Below are positions 11,127-23,214 of a stretch of DNA of 64,000 bases, one piece after another. The number at the start of each line of letters is the position of its first letter. The first letter of the stretch is position 1. This stretch comes from Salvia splendens. Its lineage: Eukaryota > Streptophyta > Magnoliopsida > Lamiales > Lamiaceae. The translations under genes were made by a program, and so were the position numbers. The DNA is taken from contig NC_056050.1 in the NCBI RefSeq assembly GCF_004379255.2, positions 14,253,514 to 14,317,513 of the forward strand. Reading direction: 5' to 3'. The notes under the pieces are model-generated. The model was not told the origin of the DNA, did no database searches, and saw only the letters and a list, made by a program, of their open reading frames with translations.

Positions 11127-13076
11127 TTGAATTGCCAGTTTGCCACTTTCATAGTCGGTCAACAATTTCAATTAATAATAATTTCTTCTCGTATATAAAT
11201 AAATGTGAACTAGGAGAGGATAAATCATAAAACTTGTATTTAAGATTTGATTTATCCTAATTAATTTGAATAAATCTTTAATCAAATCTAAAAGATAGAG
11301 TTAAAATCAAATCTTATAGATTTGGTCTAGATAAACTTCCTCGGTTCACAAAATATTTGTGGACAACACGAGTTTTAATGAGAAATTGGTAAAGTAAAAG
11401 AAAATAAAAAAAATAGGTAAAGTAGGAGAGACATGGAAAAAAAGTGGATAATGTATGAAAGATATAAAAAAGTAAAGGATGAAAGAGAAACATTCCATTT
11501 ATAGAAATAAGACTATTTTTTGTGAGCATTTCAATATGACAAAATGGAACTATTTTTCGTGAATGAATGTTTAGTAGAAAAGTATTATCAAGATAAGAAC
11601 TGCCTAATCTTTAAGATATACTCCATCCGTTCTATAGTAATAGAGACATTTCTTTTCAGCATGGAAATTAAGAAAAATTGAGTTAAGTGAGTTAAGTAAA
11701 GGAAGAATAAAGTAGGAAATGAAAAAGGTAGAGAGATGAAGAGAGAATAATGTAAGAGAAAATAAAATAAGTGAAAAAGAATGTGTAGACTTTTACTAAA
11801 GAAGAAAATGACTCAACTACTATGGAATGTACCAAAATGACAAAATGACTCCACTACCATGGAACGGAGGGAGTATTTGAATTAGGGTTTAATATATCCT
11901 AAATCTAATCTTGAATTTAAGATTCGATTTTATATAAACTAGTGTAACACCCGTGCTATACACGAATATTATTTTTTTTATTAGTCTAAATTTTAAATAT
12001 TAAGGAATATCAATATGTCATAAACATAATATAAATAGATATGTACACAACAATAATTTTGCATTATTACAAAATAAAGAAAAAATGAGTAAATTCACAA
12101 ATAATACTACCATACACTAGCGTTGTTTGTGATTAAAAAAACTGAAATTAAATTAAAGTATGTATATCAATTTTACAAGGTTAGAATTAAAGTAAATATA
12201 AATTATAACTATATAAAACAATATTCACATAGAAATATATAAAAGTGAGTATATTATCTATTAATAGAAGATAGAAAATATAAATTATTATTTAATTTAT
12301 TTATCTATTTCACTGCAATAATATACTGATATTATCAAATTGATAATATCAAAAAAATAAAAAATAAAAACCTTATATCATAATAATTGAAAAAACCTTT
12401 TTGACTTCCTTAATTTTCTTTCAAAATCTTTTCACTTCCTACATTTATTTATAGTAAGAATCTTTTTGATTTCTCTCACATGTTAATTTTTTCAAAAGCT
12501 TTTCACTTCTTCCATTTATTTATTATAAAAACCGTATAAATATTAAAATAATATGCTTGCATGAAAATCTAAAATCATCCAAACAACTATTTATAGAAAA
12601 AATAAATCTTGACATAAAACTAATCAAAAGTCTGAATAAACTCTAATTAAAAATTTCCTATAGAAAAAAAATGAAATCATAAAAATGACGACCTCATGTT
12701 CTTTATTAAAGAAATGGAATCATAAAAATGAAAGTTACTCTCTCCGTCCCAATGGCGTGGTTTTATCATCATTTTAAATTGTTAAAAGCTTGATGTTTAA
12801 ACGTGCATATTTTTTATAAGAACATAAGTGATTGTTACAATTGAGAAACGAGAAAACAAAAAAATATTTTGAAAGTAGGGTTTCATAACCCACACTTCAT
12901 GCCCACCGGAGATCCTCGACGAAGGAGGAGCTGGGGGCAACGGCCGGTCATGGTCGTCTTCTGGTGACAGCCCCAGTCCAGTGGGAGCACGACGGGCGGC
13001 GGTTCGAGCAGGCGGCGGCTCATCGGATCTGTTTCACTAGATCCGGCGACGTGGGCCTCCGGCGGCTATTGCATCA
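11127..13076. other. AT-rich intergenic DNA with repeat pieces
   Basis: No gene was found. The stretch contains one Stowaway-like MITE (11621-11873), a string ACACCCGTGCTATACACG near 11946 of a kind seen in dispersed plant repeats, two imperfect copies of a CTTTTCACTTC...CATTTATTTAT unit near 12428-12542, a lone MITE-like end near 12738, and a GC-rich patch at 12900-13070 just before an LTR. Confidence 0.5.
11621..11873. mobile_element. Stowaway-like MITE
   Basis: It begins CTCCATCCGTTCTATAG and ends inverted as CATGGAACGGAGGGAG, with TA dinucleotides at both outer edges (11619-11620 and 11874-11875). It is about 250 bp with no coding capacity. This is the typical CTCCCTCCGT family of plant Tc1/mariner MITEs. 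Confidence 0.8.
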
Positions 13077-13471
13077 TGATACGAGCATATTCCTAAATTA
13101 TCTCCATATCTTATTATTCATTTAGCATTGATTTATCTTATCTTTTCCATAGTTAGTTATTGATTCTCCATATCTTTTGCTTAGGATATTATTATATTTG
13201 ATTTACTAGATTTTGGTAGGATATTATTGTATCCCCACATATTATAAATATGTGTAGGAGATCTTCATATTATTAATTCAAGAAATATCAATTCAGTTTA
13301 TCCTTTATCGTTACTTTATCTTTTATTGTACTTTATTTTCCGCAAGTTCATCTCGTCAAACCCTAATTGACCGAGAACCCTAGGCTATTTGATGGGAGGA
13401 TCTCGCGAGCGAACCTAACCCTTCTCCGGTGACTTCGCGCTGCCGGAACCGATACGAGTACCCTCGTATCA
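13077..13471 (+). mobile_element. 395-bp LTR of a small retroelement
   Basis: It starts TGATACGAGCATATTCC and ends CCTCGTATCA, so it has TG...CA termini. The end also mirrors the start (GATACGAG and CTCGTATC). Directly after it lies a primer-site-like TGGTGCTTTCATTGAGAG (13474-13491). The matching second LTR is not in the window, so the element is incomplete. Clade unknown. Confidence 0.68.
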
Positions 13472-13473
13472 TC

Positions 13474-13491
13474 TGGTGCTTTCATTGAGAG
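13474..13491 (+). promoter_or_regulatory. Putative primer binding site
   Basis: TGGTGCTTTCATTGAGAG sits two bases after the CA of the LTR, the position of a primer binding site. The tRNA was not identified. Confidence 0.5.
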
Positions 13492-13496
13492 CTCAT

Positions 13497-14925
13497 TGAA
13501 ACGAGTGTTCTCAGGGCGCTTAGGTGTCGTTCAAGCAAGAATATATCCTACTGGTCAGGATAGAGATCCTAACTAAGCCTAGACCCTAGTTTCAAAAATT
13601 CCTCAACCCACTTCTACTGATCAGTATAGTGGTGGTAAGGGTCGAATCCCACAGAGATGGTGCGTTAAAACTATTGTGGTGATATTCTGGATGGTTTGGT
13701 TAGCTACCACGCTCGGGTTGAGTCTCTACCTAGGCAAGAACTTAGAGGTAATTTCCTACTGACTAGAATGAGGAAAGAAGTGTAGGGGTGCAGCTGTGTA
13801 CGAGATTCTATTTTGGGCTAGACAGAATATTCAGAGGGTAGTGGTAGTCATGGTGACTAGGCTGACAGATCTGTAGGTTATAACTAAAAGTAAAGGACAA
13901 AAGCAAAAAGCATCTAAAAAGCAAATTGGTCCCCAACATTTGACATGGACATCATCTTCTTCAACAACACAAACTAAAATCAGAAGATAATTCCAGATTC
14001 AACACGGAAACACAGTTTATCGATTCACGAACACAGATCTACAAATAAGAACACCAAATCTGAAATCAAAACACAGAAAATGCAACTCCGCGTACTGGTC
14101 AGCAGGAAAACGAAAACGAACTCAAACAAGACTTCACATGCAGCGATTCACTCACGATCAATAGTTCCACGTTCAACTAAAGGAATTTTGACGGAAACAA
14201 AGAAAGGAAAGTTTCAACACTTAAACACCAAGGAACCTTAGATCTAAGCTAACTAGGCGGAATAAGAAGGAAAAGAAATCAACACCATAACTGAAACGGA
14301 AATCAACTTCATATCATAAACACGTTCGGATCTTCCACAAGTACTTCAAAAACAGAAAATATCCAAAAGCAACAAAGATCCAACGTAAGGAAAGCAAGTA
14401 AATTAAACTACGAAAGCGAATAAAAGATTGTTTTGCCACTTCGGGCGATGAAACTTCTAAACTAAGATCTGGCTGGCTGGAAGGAAGGTTTGGAACTCTG
14501 GGAACATCTAAATCTTCAAGTGACCATGGCAGTGGCGAGGAACGAGATTCTGGACTGGGCTGAAGGACTGAACTCCGAGAGAATTCTACCTAAGAGTGAT
14601 GATGATGATTCTCTCTCCAAGTGGCTTCCTTTTATAGGGAGGCTTACCCTTGATTTTTAGGGTAAGACCTTGCAGTGAGATGACTTCTTTGCCCTTAATT
14701 GTGATTGAGCAGTCCCAGCTATCCTCCTTCTCCATCTCGAGCCATTTTTGCATGTATACTGGTCAGTACGTAATCGTCCTGACGCCCTTTTCACTTGAAG
14801 TGTCTGAAACTCTGCCTACTGGCTAGAACGCTTACCCTGCACGCTTAAGCAACTAGTTTTGCAGATATAATTCAATTATGCACATCATACTGACCCGTAA
14901 CCTAGGCCTAGAATACGACTTATCA
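13497..14925 (-). mobile_element. Solo Gypsy LTR (Athila-type family), TSD CTCAT
   Basis: Plus-strand edges are TGAAACGAG at 13497 and CGACTTATCA ending at 14925. CTCAT lies immediately outside both (13492-13496 and 14926-14930), a perfect 5-bp duplication. It is alignable but diverged relative to the LTR at 41834-43294 (shared TATCCTACTG, CTCAACCCACTTC, GGGTCGAATCCCACAGAGAT and other blocks). No internal sequence remains, as expected after LTR-LTR recombination. It interrupts the leader of the element whose LTR is at 13077-13471. Confidence 0.9.
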
Positions 14926-14930
14926 CTCAT

Positions 14931-15313
14931 CCTCCATATTTCCGCCATCATGTCATACACCTACACTGACTACGTCCATCGCCAGTTCAATAGACCGTTC
15001 CTCTCGCCACTGCCCATGTCGAGCCCCACATGGTGTTGGTACCTCCAGAGCCAGAACGTGCAATTTGGATACTCCTATCCAGACTCGGCGCCCGATCCCA
15101 GCGCCTCCCATTAGTGTGCCAAGGCCCTCTTCGGTGTCCTACCCGCGACCCGAACCTGACCCACCAGACGGGCCTCTGCTATACACCGCTGCACAGTCGC
15201 CTTACCAGCCCCTCCAGCCACCATCGCCTCCCTACCAACTGCCTCACAACAGTGTCGGCCATATGGAGCCTCTCGGCGTGGCACGTGATCCGGTGACGCC
15301 GAATGGTATCAGA
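14931..15313 (+). pseudogene. Degenerate leader/gag start of the 13-kb retroelement
   Basis: With the solo LTR set aside, this follows directly on the primer site. An ATG at 14950 opens a short frame (MSYTYTDYVHRQ...). In another frame a proline-rich stretch runs from about 15065 to 15300. The frames are not continuous, so it is decayed. No zinc knuckle is reached before the junction with the next element at about 15313. Assignment as gag rests on position only. Confidence 0.4.
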
Positions 15314-15720
15314 GCAAGGGGAAACAATCAAGGGGTTCGACATATAGATCCAAAAGATGAAACTTTATTACAAATCATAGTCTGCAAACACGAAAGCAAC
15401 AAAGTTTGTACGAAAATAGTCCAACAGATTAAAGAAAACATAATAGTTTAAACTTGGCATAGCGGAAGCATTTGAGAGTTGGCTACTACTATGTATGAAG
15501 ACACAATAGCAACCGGAACATTTATTGAATACTGTCTTTGTCCAAATGCTCAACATCCTCGGTCCTCGTCAACGCTCAACCTGTACATAGGGAAAACACA
15601 TGCAGGGACTGAGTACTTGATGCACTCAGTGAACTCATGCCCAAAAATATATTTTATCAATAAAATTATGTCAAGCCACCGTTGAGTGAAACTCAGGTTT
15701 TACTTTAAAAATGCCGAGTA
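15314..15720 (-). mobile_element. Fragment of a chromovirus-type Gypsy LTR
   Basis: Nearly identical to 19745-20147, with a few base changes, and in the same orientation. It is therefore a partial second LTR of the element at 18363-21210. It lacks about the first 1.06 kb and last 75 bp of the LTR. Confidence 0.85.
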
Positions 15721-16300
15721 AAACATTGCCATACAAATATATCTATAAGTAGAGATGTTGTGTAAGCTAGTGACATTAAATCAAAATCTTATTTATTTTA
15801 TGATTTGATTGACTTTGACTTTGACTTAAGTTGAGTAAAACATTGCCATACAAATGAAGCAATCAAAGTAATTTATTGTCATCTTATTTAATACAATACT
15901 AGTATATGTTTATGTATGTACATCATTTGTGGGAATCATTGACAAATATTTCATATGTGCATTATTTATATTTAATTTTTTCAAGTATAAATTATGATTG
16001 AGATCATTAAATTTTGAAATACATAATAAAATTCTATGCATAATTCTATTTGTTTATGTAAAATTAAAGAGAATAATGATAATTTTAATTTTAATTTGTC
16101 ATATTCACAATTTTATAAAATTGGGAAAAACTTCGATGTAAATTGTCAACATCTAATACACTCGTAAATAGTGTATAGTCAATTACATACATATTATAAA
16201 ATGTAGAAACTCTAAATCCATCCACATTGATTTAGTGTTTAAGTTCAAGAAAATATTCAAACGTCTTATTTTCTTTTTCAATTTTTTTTATTAGCACTAA
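15721..16300. other. AT-rich DNA without a gene
   Basis: Low-complexity AT-rich sequence. A short TGAGTAAAACATTGCCATACAAAT segment occurs twice (near 15715 and 15833). Nothing else was recognised. Confidence 0.4.
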
Positions 16301-17100
16301 ATAAACCTACAAGTATACAGAGTATATATAGTATAGCTAAAGATCAGTACTGAATATCGAACATGGGGAAAACAGACATAAATTGTCTACCTTCTACTAA
16401 GAGTCTTCTACTATTTGGAGAAATGAAAGATTTGGGAATGAAAATAAAAACTTGTAAAAACAATGAAAGCAACTGAATGAGAAGTAAACATATGAGATAA
16501 TGGAATTCAAGGGATGTGCTTTCACAGTTACGGTTATACAGATTCCAACTACAACACCCTATCACAGTTCATACTTCACTTATTCAAGTCACATAAGTTT
16601 TGCCCAAATGGCACAAGCGTAGATTACATACACTAGGGTTGTAAATCCTAGATTGTAGCTAATTATAGTGTCCTAAGACCGTCAAGATGTCCTCATTTTC
16701 AATTCACAGTGTTGTTTTAAAGGAAGCTAATTGTAGTGTCAACTAAGCTCTTCTAACTCGTCAATCTCCTCTCACGATTATGTAGCAAGTCAATAGATCA
16801 TCACAGAATGTGTCACTCAAATGTGAAGCAATTATCCAACACTTAGAATAGAAACGAGTAATGAATAAAACAGATATTGAATAAATAGAAACTATATAAC
16901 CAAAGTCGTTACTAACACATCCCTAGAATTCTATGAATTTAGTTACGCATGATAGAATAATCTAAAAACATAGTTCTTAGGGAAAACAAAGAAAACATTA
17001 AGACTAAACAAATAAAACTAGAATCCTTTGTAGTCTTGATCTTCTCTTGAATCTTTCTTCAAAACCCTTACACTTAATGAACCAAGTAAAACTCTCAAAT
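16301..17100 (-). mobile_element. Inverted partial LTR related to the TGATACGC family
   Basis: The reverse complement shows the same motifs as the 3' part of the LTRs at 17106 and 28263: a GATGTGTTAGTAAC block, TCACAGAATGTG, and CTTTAGCTATACTAT before a TATACTTG end. It lies head to head with the copy starting at 17106. The start-proximal end is not present. Confidence 0.65.
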
Positions 17101-17105
17101 ATTAT

Positions 17106-18360
17106 TGATACGCTCGGATTTTGCACTATTTTAAGGTCTTTATTTGGTCCTGGTCCGTTTTGAGTGTCAAAGTTACATTACATGTCCATTATTTGCATAT
17201 TTTATCCATTTTGGTATTTTGACGTGTTTTGTGAGAAATGTGCAAAATAGAACTAAAAAAGGACATAAAAACATCAAAGTTCGGAAGTTGGAGCACAAGG
17301 AAACCCAGCGGACCGCTGGTGCATGCCAACGGTTGCTAAAAACCACTCCAGAACGTTCTGACTCTCTCCAGTGCCAGTTGGGCCCGGTCTCGCACGATAG
17401 CCTCTGTTAAAACTCATACTGCCGGCAATTCTGAAGTCCGATCAGGGCGTGATACATACCATTCTCTTTGTCTTTGAAAGAGCTTCGCGTTGGTAGCTTG
17501 ATCATCTCCATCGTAGTTTTGTGGAGATATTTATGGCCGTTCTACCAAAGTTGCGCAAAGCTGTCAAGTGCAGAATTTTAGGCGGAAATTCAAAGAAGGA
17601 AAGAAGACATAATCTTGTGAAGCCAAATCTTTTCCTTAACCTATGGGGCATGAAAATTACATATTTGCTATTGCTTAGAAGAAACTTTTTACCAAGTTTA
17701 AATCCTTTTCAAAGCCTATAAATACCCCCATAAACCTAATTCATAATATGCACCAATTCATAGCCCCCAAAAGGGCAGCCTTCATGGCTCCTCCCTCCAT
17801 TCTCCAACCCTAATTCATCCATCCATCATTCCATCACCATTCTTGGAGATTGGACCAAGGCAAGAGAAGACTAAAGATTGCACAACAATTCATCCATGGG
17901 TTTTGTTTGCTTTTTCTTTATGTTTTGTACTTTAATTTGTAGTTTTTGCTATTTGTCTATAAGTAGCTAAACTATAAGACTTCTTTGGATGTGTTAGTAA
18001 CTTTTATTGGTTTATATAATTCCAGATTTTGGTATCCGTTTTGTTCTTACTTCATTTCTTCTCTAAGTGTTGGATAATTGCTTCACGTTTGAGTGACACA
18101 TTCTGTGATGATTTAATATAACTTGCTACATAATTGGCGCTGTTAGATCTACTTAGCATACACTACAAGTAACTCCCCTTAAAACGGCGCTGTTAGTTGA
18201 GAGTGGGGACTTTTCAAGGGTCTTAGAAGTTTTAAGGAGTTACGGATCTAGGATTGACGCCCCTAGTGTTAGTAATCCACGTTTGTACCTCATGAGCAAA
18301 ACTTAGGCGACTCGTCCTACTGAAGTATGAATTGTGCTAGGGTATCACAACTCATCCTTC
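17106..18360 (+). mobile_element. Partial Gypsy LTR, TGATACGC family
   Basis: It starts TGATACGCTCGGATTTTGC with clear similarity to copies at 23215 and 28263 over several hundred bases, including a TTATCCATTTTGGTATTTTGACG block. The 3' end is lost before the gag junction near 18363, so the right edge is approximate. Short open frames inside are chance. Confidence 0.72.
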
Positions 18361-18362
18361 TA

Positions 18363-19245
18363 CTAAGCTTCGTTCACTATTTCAAAAACCGAAAGTTTTG
18401 GGGAAGGTCCATCTCCACCACATTTGTAGCATACATTAGTTCCAATTCTGCATTCACCCCAATGATTCTTCTGGCACTTGGCGCAGGGAGGCGCTCTCTG
18501 ACGGTACTCTCCACCTTGGTAGGGAGTAGCTTGTTTTCCTTTGCCCCGTGCAGAGTTTGGGGTACCTTGGAACCTTTTGTTGTCGAAGGATTCTCGGTTC
18601 CCATCCCACTTTCTCTTCTCGCGGAAATTTTGTTGTGGTGTAGGTGGTGTTGGGGTAGTAGGCGTTGTTGTCCTTTCTCGTGGCATTGCTTCCTCCACAT
18701 CCAAAGCACGAGACAGTGATTCGGCATACGAGAACCTTCCACGGCATGACCATTCTTATTTCGTGCCTCAGACCAGCACAAAATTTCTCTGCCATTTTCT
18801 CATCAGTATTCACTTGCTCTGGTGCATATCGGGACATATCGCATAGGGCACGGTCATATTCAGTCACTGTCATCCGCCCTTGCTTCAGATTGTAGAATTC
18901 GGCCACCTTAGCCTTACGGTAACTCCTCGGAATGTACTTATCATATAATTGCTCCTTGAAGTCTTCCCAAGTTAGGGCGTCCAGTTGTTCCCGCGACATC
19001 GTTCGCTGCTTGGTCTCCCACCAATACTCTGCGGACCCAGTGAGCTGGTAGATCACGCAAGATAGACGTTCCTGATCGGTGCACCTTAGGAATTTAAATA
19101 TGCGCTCTATGGCACGTATCCATGTTTCAGCCTTGGCCGGATCTCCCATTCCATCAAACACCGGAGAGCATTCTTTTCGAAATTCCTTTTCGATGTTTCG
19201 TTCTAGTTGCGGTGGCGGTGGTGGTGGTTGTCCCTCAGGTCCCAC
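18363..19245 (-). pseudogene. Ty3/Gypsy gag, truncated and frameshifted (chromovirus type)
   Basis: The N-terminal frame (19245 to about 18700) carries a retrotransposon gag capsid domain: a KECSPVFDGMGDPAKAETW start, a GSAEYWWE motif, FKEQLYDKYIPRSYR, and LKQGRMTVTEYD. The frame then shifts near 18710 into a second frame with a proline/threonine-rich linker and a cysteine-rich PPCAKCQKNHWGECR segment. It ends at CYKCGGDG, where the zinc knuckle is cut off by the junction at about 18380-18400. No protease or pol follows. The type resembles Tekay/Del chromovirus gag. Confidence 0.87.
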
Positions 19246-19648
19246 ACTACTCTGGGTTTCATTGTTGGCCTCGTTTTAGTTATGAACTGGTGCGCGTCTT
19301 GGAGGCATTCTGAGTATCATACACGTTAGTACAATTATCCCAAATTTTCACCACTTGGAATTCGCTCTTTTCTAAGCCTCATTCGTTCCATCGATACATA
19401 TATTGCCTTAAAAAAAGTATAGTCTGCGCGTATACAATTAGCCTACATCTAAGGCCTTTGAAGTCTACATCTCAATCATATCCCATTCATCATCACATCC
19501 AACATGCCTCGTTTCAAAACATTTTACCTTCTTTCTTGTTGAGCGCGGCGAGACGAAATGTTGAGCCTTCAATGTATACTCTTTTAGTCTAGCGAAACGA
19601 GTCTAGACTAGATTGAATAAAAGACTCTCGGTCCAGAGCGGAAGGAAA
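19246..19648 (-). other. Leader between primer site and gag
   Basis: Untranslated leader of the chromovirus-type element, about 400 bp. No separate feature seen. Confidence 0.5.
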
Positions 19649-19664
19649 AATTGCTCTGATTCCA
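19649..19664 (-). promoter_or_regulatory. Primer binding site, initiator-Met-tRNA type with one change
   Basis: On the minus strand it reads TGGAATCAGAGCAA, three bases after the LTR end (GTGACA). The usual plant site begins TGGTATCAGAGC, so T to A at the fourth position is the visible change. Confidence 0.7.
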
Positions 19665-19667
19665 TTC

Positions 19668-21210
19668 TGTCACGACCGCACTTCCTGAGGATAGAAAGTA
19701 CGGTGGGTCGCGACTAATGGGGGAATTAAGAAGCGGGGAAGAAAGGGGAAACAATCAAGGGGTTCAACATATAGATCCAAAAGATGAAACTTTATTACAA
19801 ATCATAGTCTGCAAACACGAAAGCAACAAAGTTTGTACGAAAATAGTCCAACAGATTAAAGAAAACATAAGAGTTTAAACTTGGCATAGCGGAAGCATTT
19901 GAGAGTTGGCTACTACTATGTATGAAGACACAATAGCAACCGGAGCATTTATTGAATACTGTCTTTGTCCAAATGCTCAACATCCTCCGTCCTCGTCAAC
20001 GCTCAACCTGCACATAGGGAAAACACATGCAGGGGCTGAGTACTTGATGCACTCAGTGAACTCATACCCAAAAATATATTTTATCAATAAAATTATGTCA
20101 AGCCACCGTTGAGTGAAACTCGGGTTTTACTTTAAAAATGCCGAGAAACACTAAAATCATTTCCATAAAAAAAGTGCATGCGCATGCAAACATCATCGTC
20201 ATCCTCCATCATGTACCATATCTGAACTATCATGTGAAACGAGAATGTGGCCACAAACTCGATCACTGGACCGGCCGACTACAAAGGACGGCTCACGATC
20301 CCCATCAGTGCACTAGTCTGAGTAGGGACTCACTCCCTAGTCAGACCCGAATTCGTTAACCATCAAAGTCTAGTAGGACATTATCCTAGTAGACAATCAG
20401 ATAGGCAATTCAAAACATAAAATACGGCATGACATAACATTTAAACCATCCTTATCTCACCATATACATATCATTGCAAATAAAAGAGTTTAAGTAATAA
20501 AGCCCACCTCAAAAGCTTAGTAGTTTCCTTAACAACATCTCGATCCAACTTTAACGAGCGTGCGAACAACCTTAAAATGGTTGAACTTGATTGTGAAAAC
20601 ACAAAGGATGGTAGTAATTTCTCCCCCTTCTTCTCGACACTCTCCCTCTCGGCTCCCACCCCCCTTTTTTTCTTTTGCTTGAAAAGTTGAAGTGGTAGGA
20701 TAGGGAGGAAGATGAATGAACATAGGTTATAACATGGGTGACTCTTAGTTTTGTAGAATTAAATGTGGGAGGTGGAAGGTGAAGAAGTGGAACTGGAGGG
20801 TCTCCACTTGAAGGGGCGTCGACCATGAGGGAGAGAAAGAAAAGAAGAAGAGCTTCTTGGGCTTGCTCCCATTTGTTTGGAAAGATTTGGGCTCCTAATT
20901 AATTGTAAGCCAAAGTTTGTATAATTATTAATTGGTTGGACTTGTTGATTATTATGGCCCAAAGCCATTTTAAATAAACATTTGGACTCTAATTCATCAT
21001 TTGAGAATTTCCAAGTGTATTATTATTATATTACATTCTTGATCACTAATTAAAGTTCGTAAACCTTAAAAAAAAACCTTGGTGTTGTTCCAAGTACCAC
21101 AAATACTATACTTTATAACAACAAAACGAGAGGCAAAGAATAACGACAAAAATTTCTTTTTATTAAAACAAGATATATTAAATTAGTACTTAAAAAGTAC
21201 GGGCGTTACA
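19668..21210 (-). mobile_element. 5' LTR of chromovirus-type Gypsy element
   Basis: On the minus strand it starts TGTAACGCCCGTAC at 21210 and ends GTCGTGACA at 19668, 1543 bp, with a primer site and gag downstream. A second, partial copy lies at 15314-15720. The TGTAACGCCC start is common among plant chromovirus LTRs. Open frames inside are not conserved with the second copy as proteins. Confidence 0.85.
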
Positions 21211-21644
21211 CCAAAGCATAAGGAGATCATGACCGCGGTGGTGACGGCCCTGCATCCAACACAGAAGAGCAGCGCTCCGACGACGCTCAGGATGTCCATG
21301 GTGTTATCGCGGACGGAGTTGGAGACGGAGGAGTAGAAATTTAGCGGGAATTCGGACAGCAACAATTGGGAGATATCATTGAATTGGGGAGAGACGGTGG
21401 TGGTGGAGGTGGTGAACATTAGGGTAATGTATTGGGGATTTGCGATTAGGGCATAATTGGGATCGTTAGGGTTTGAATAGAGGGAATTAGAAGGGTAATC
21501 GGTGGTGGTGGCGGAGAAATAGAAGAGAGTTTTGCAGGGGCGGGCCGAGGCGGTGGCGACCAAGAAGGAGAGATAGAGCGGGAGGGTTAAGGTCGCTATT
21601 GAGAGAGAATGTATGTGTATGTGATAGACAGAAACAGAGGCCAA
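21211..21644 (-). pseudogene. Small membrane-protein gene truncated by a Gypsy insertion
   Basis: The frame encodes a hydrophobic signal-like N-terminus, then ARPCKTLFYFSATTT, then FYSSVSNSVRDNTMDILSVV and a C-terminal hydrophobic segment (GALLFCVGC). This layout resembles an uncharacterised single-pass plant protein family I recall with SARPCKTLFYFSATT and SVRDRTMDILSVVGALLFGVGCGALT motifs. The frame runs straight into the LTR edge at 21210, so the C-terminal part is lost. The apparent start codon is TTG (21642-21644) where an ATG is expected, a second lesion. The remainder was not found nearby. Function unknown. Confidence 0.65.
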
Positions 21645-21649
21645 TTTAA

Positions 21650-23211
21650 GGTTAAACTTGTGTTTTTTTTTAATTTTCTAGGAATATAAAGTATTTATTT
21701 AATTTATTTTCAAATTAGAATGAGTCAACATGGTAATTTTGTGGATTATGGATACTTGTGGTGGGTGGTATCCAATTTCAGGATATAATTAAGTAATTAG
21801 GGAGTAAAAATCATAATTAACAGTTTAATTTAGTCAAAATCAGGATTAAACCCGTTGACCGTTAAAAACTAACGTAACAGTTAGTGTATGACTAATTGTG
21901 ATCTGAGTTGAAATGTTCAGGATGCAAAAATTAAAAAGATAAAATATAGGACCAAAATCATAAAATGGACATATGTTCAGGACCAATTTTGGTCTTTACT
22001 CATTCGGCCTTTACTCATTCGATTATTAAGAAGTTTTACTTCTGATTTTGTTGATTATTCAGTTTCTTTAATCCTTTAAATATTGAACCATTATTTTGTC
22101 ACTGAATCAATTGAATCTTTTATGTTTGACATGGATTCAAAATAAAATAAAATGATCTTTTGGTCGCACATTAAAATTTATTTTAATGCTCCAAGCCAAG
22201 AGTTAACTATTTGAATAGTTGGTGTTTATTTATTTTATTGTGAAAGTGATAATTAAAATAGTGGGAGCTTTTCTTAAAGAATAATTAAATTCTAAGAGTT
22301 TAATTAGAACTTCATAGCTCATTTTATCAAACTAGGATGAATTTAACTCCAAACACTGTTTAATTCGTTTTAAAAGCTTAAAGAATATTGTGATTCCTAA
22401 TTTTCTACTTTTAATAGTGGGAGCTAAATTTTGTCTTAGATAATATTCATAAATGGAATTAAAATAATGTTCGATAGAGTTAAAAAGGGCTCACACCCTA
22501 TAATGAAAGGAGTGGTGATTTGCACAACTTTCAAAACTCTAATAACATTATAAGTTTTCCATTTAACTATTAAAATTAGAAATACTTTGGATTTCCAAAG
22601 AAAGTATTTCAAGTTACAAATATCAACAATGATTAAATAATAAACTTTTGGAATTTATGACTATAAAACAAAAGGATTCAATCATTCAGTTTTACTTTGT
22701 CATAAGGACTAATTTTCAATTAGTCATTGTGGTGAAACAATTATGTTCGTACATATATTTTCATCACAAGCAAGGATAATACCAAGTTAAATTGAGATTA
22801 TACAATTAAAGTTTTGAAATCATATTCGACATGATTAAAACTTTATGTTTCTATAAGTATTCTACTTTCAATTAGTATAAATTCAGAATGATCAAGACTA
22901 TTGGATTTGATAGAGGAATATGTATAAGTGCACTTGAGAAAGGCACATAAATTTATTCCATAGGATCAAAGGACCTAGTAATATCTTGAACAAATAAACG
23001 TGCTTCTAAGTAAGAATTAAGGATATAAATAGTAAAGTTCAATTTTCATTTTTGTATACTCTAGCAAACTATATTGGTAGATTCTTTTATAGAATTATAG
23101 TTTGAGTACATAGTGGCCAAATCCTGGCGGGTGACCGTCGCGATTGCTCCAGCTATTGCCTCTCGTCGGTTCTACACTCGGGGGTTTCTCCGTCGTCATC
23201 TTCGGAGCCCC
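21650..23211. other. AT-rich DNA, no gene recognised
   Basis: Contains GGACCAAAAT / CCAATTTTGGTC blocks near 21940-21995 that resemble the MITE in the MORC intron, then about 1 kb of decayed sequence. A GC-rich 110-bp patch at 23110-23210 has a short minus-strand frame beginning MTTEKPPS that could be a gag remnant. None is strong enough to name. Confidence 0.4.
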
Positions 23212-23214
23212 CTG

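Noticed and set aside
11939..11965. TGTAACACCCGTGCTATACACG string as a retroelement end
   Set aside because: Resembles motifs near dispersed plant repeats, but I could not find a second boundary or coding sequence.
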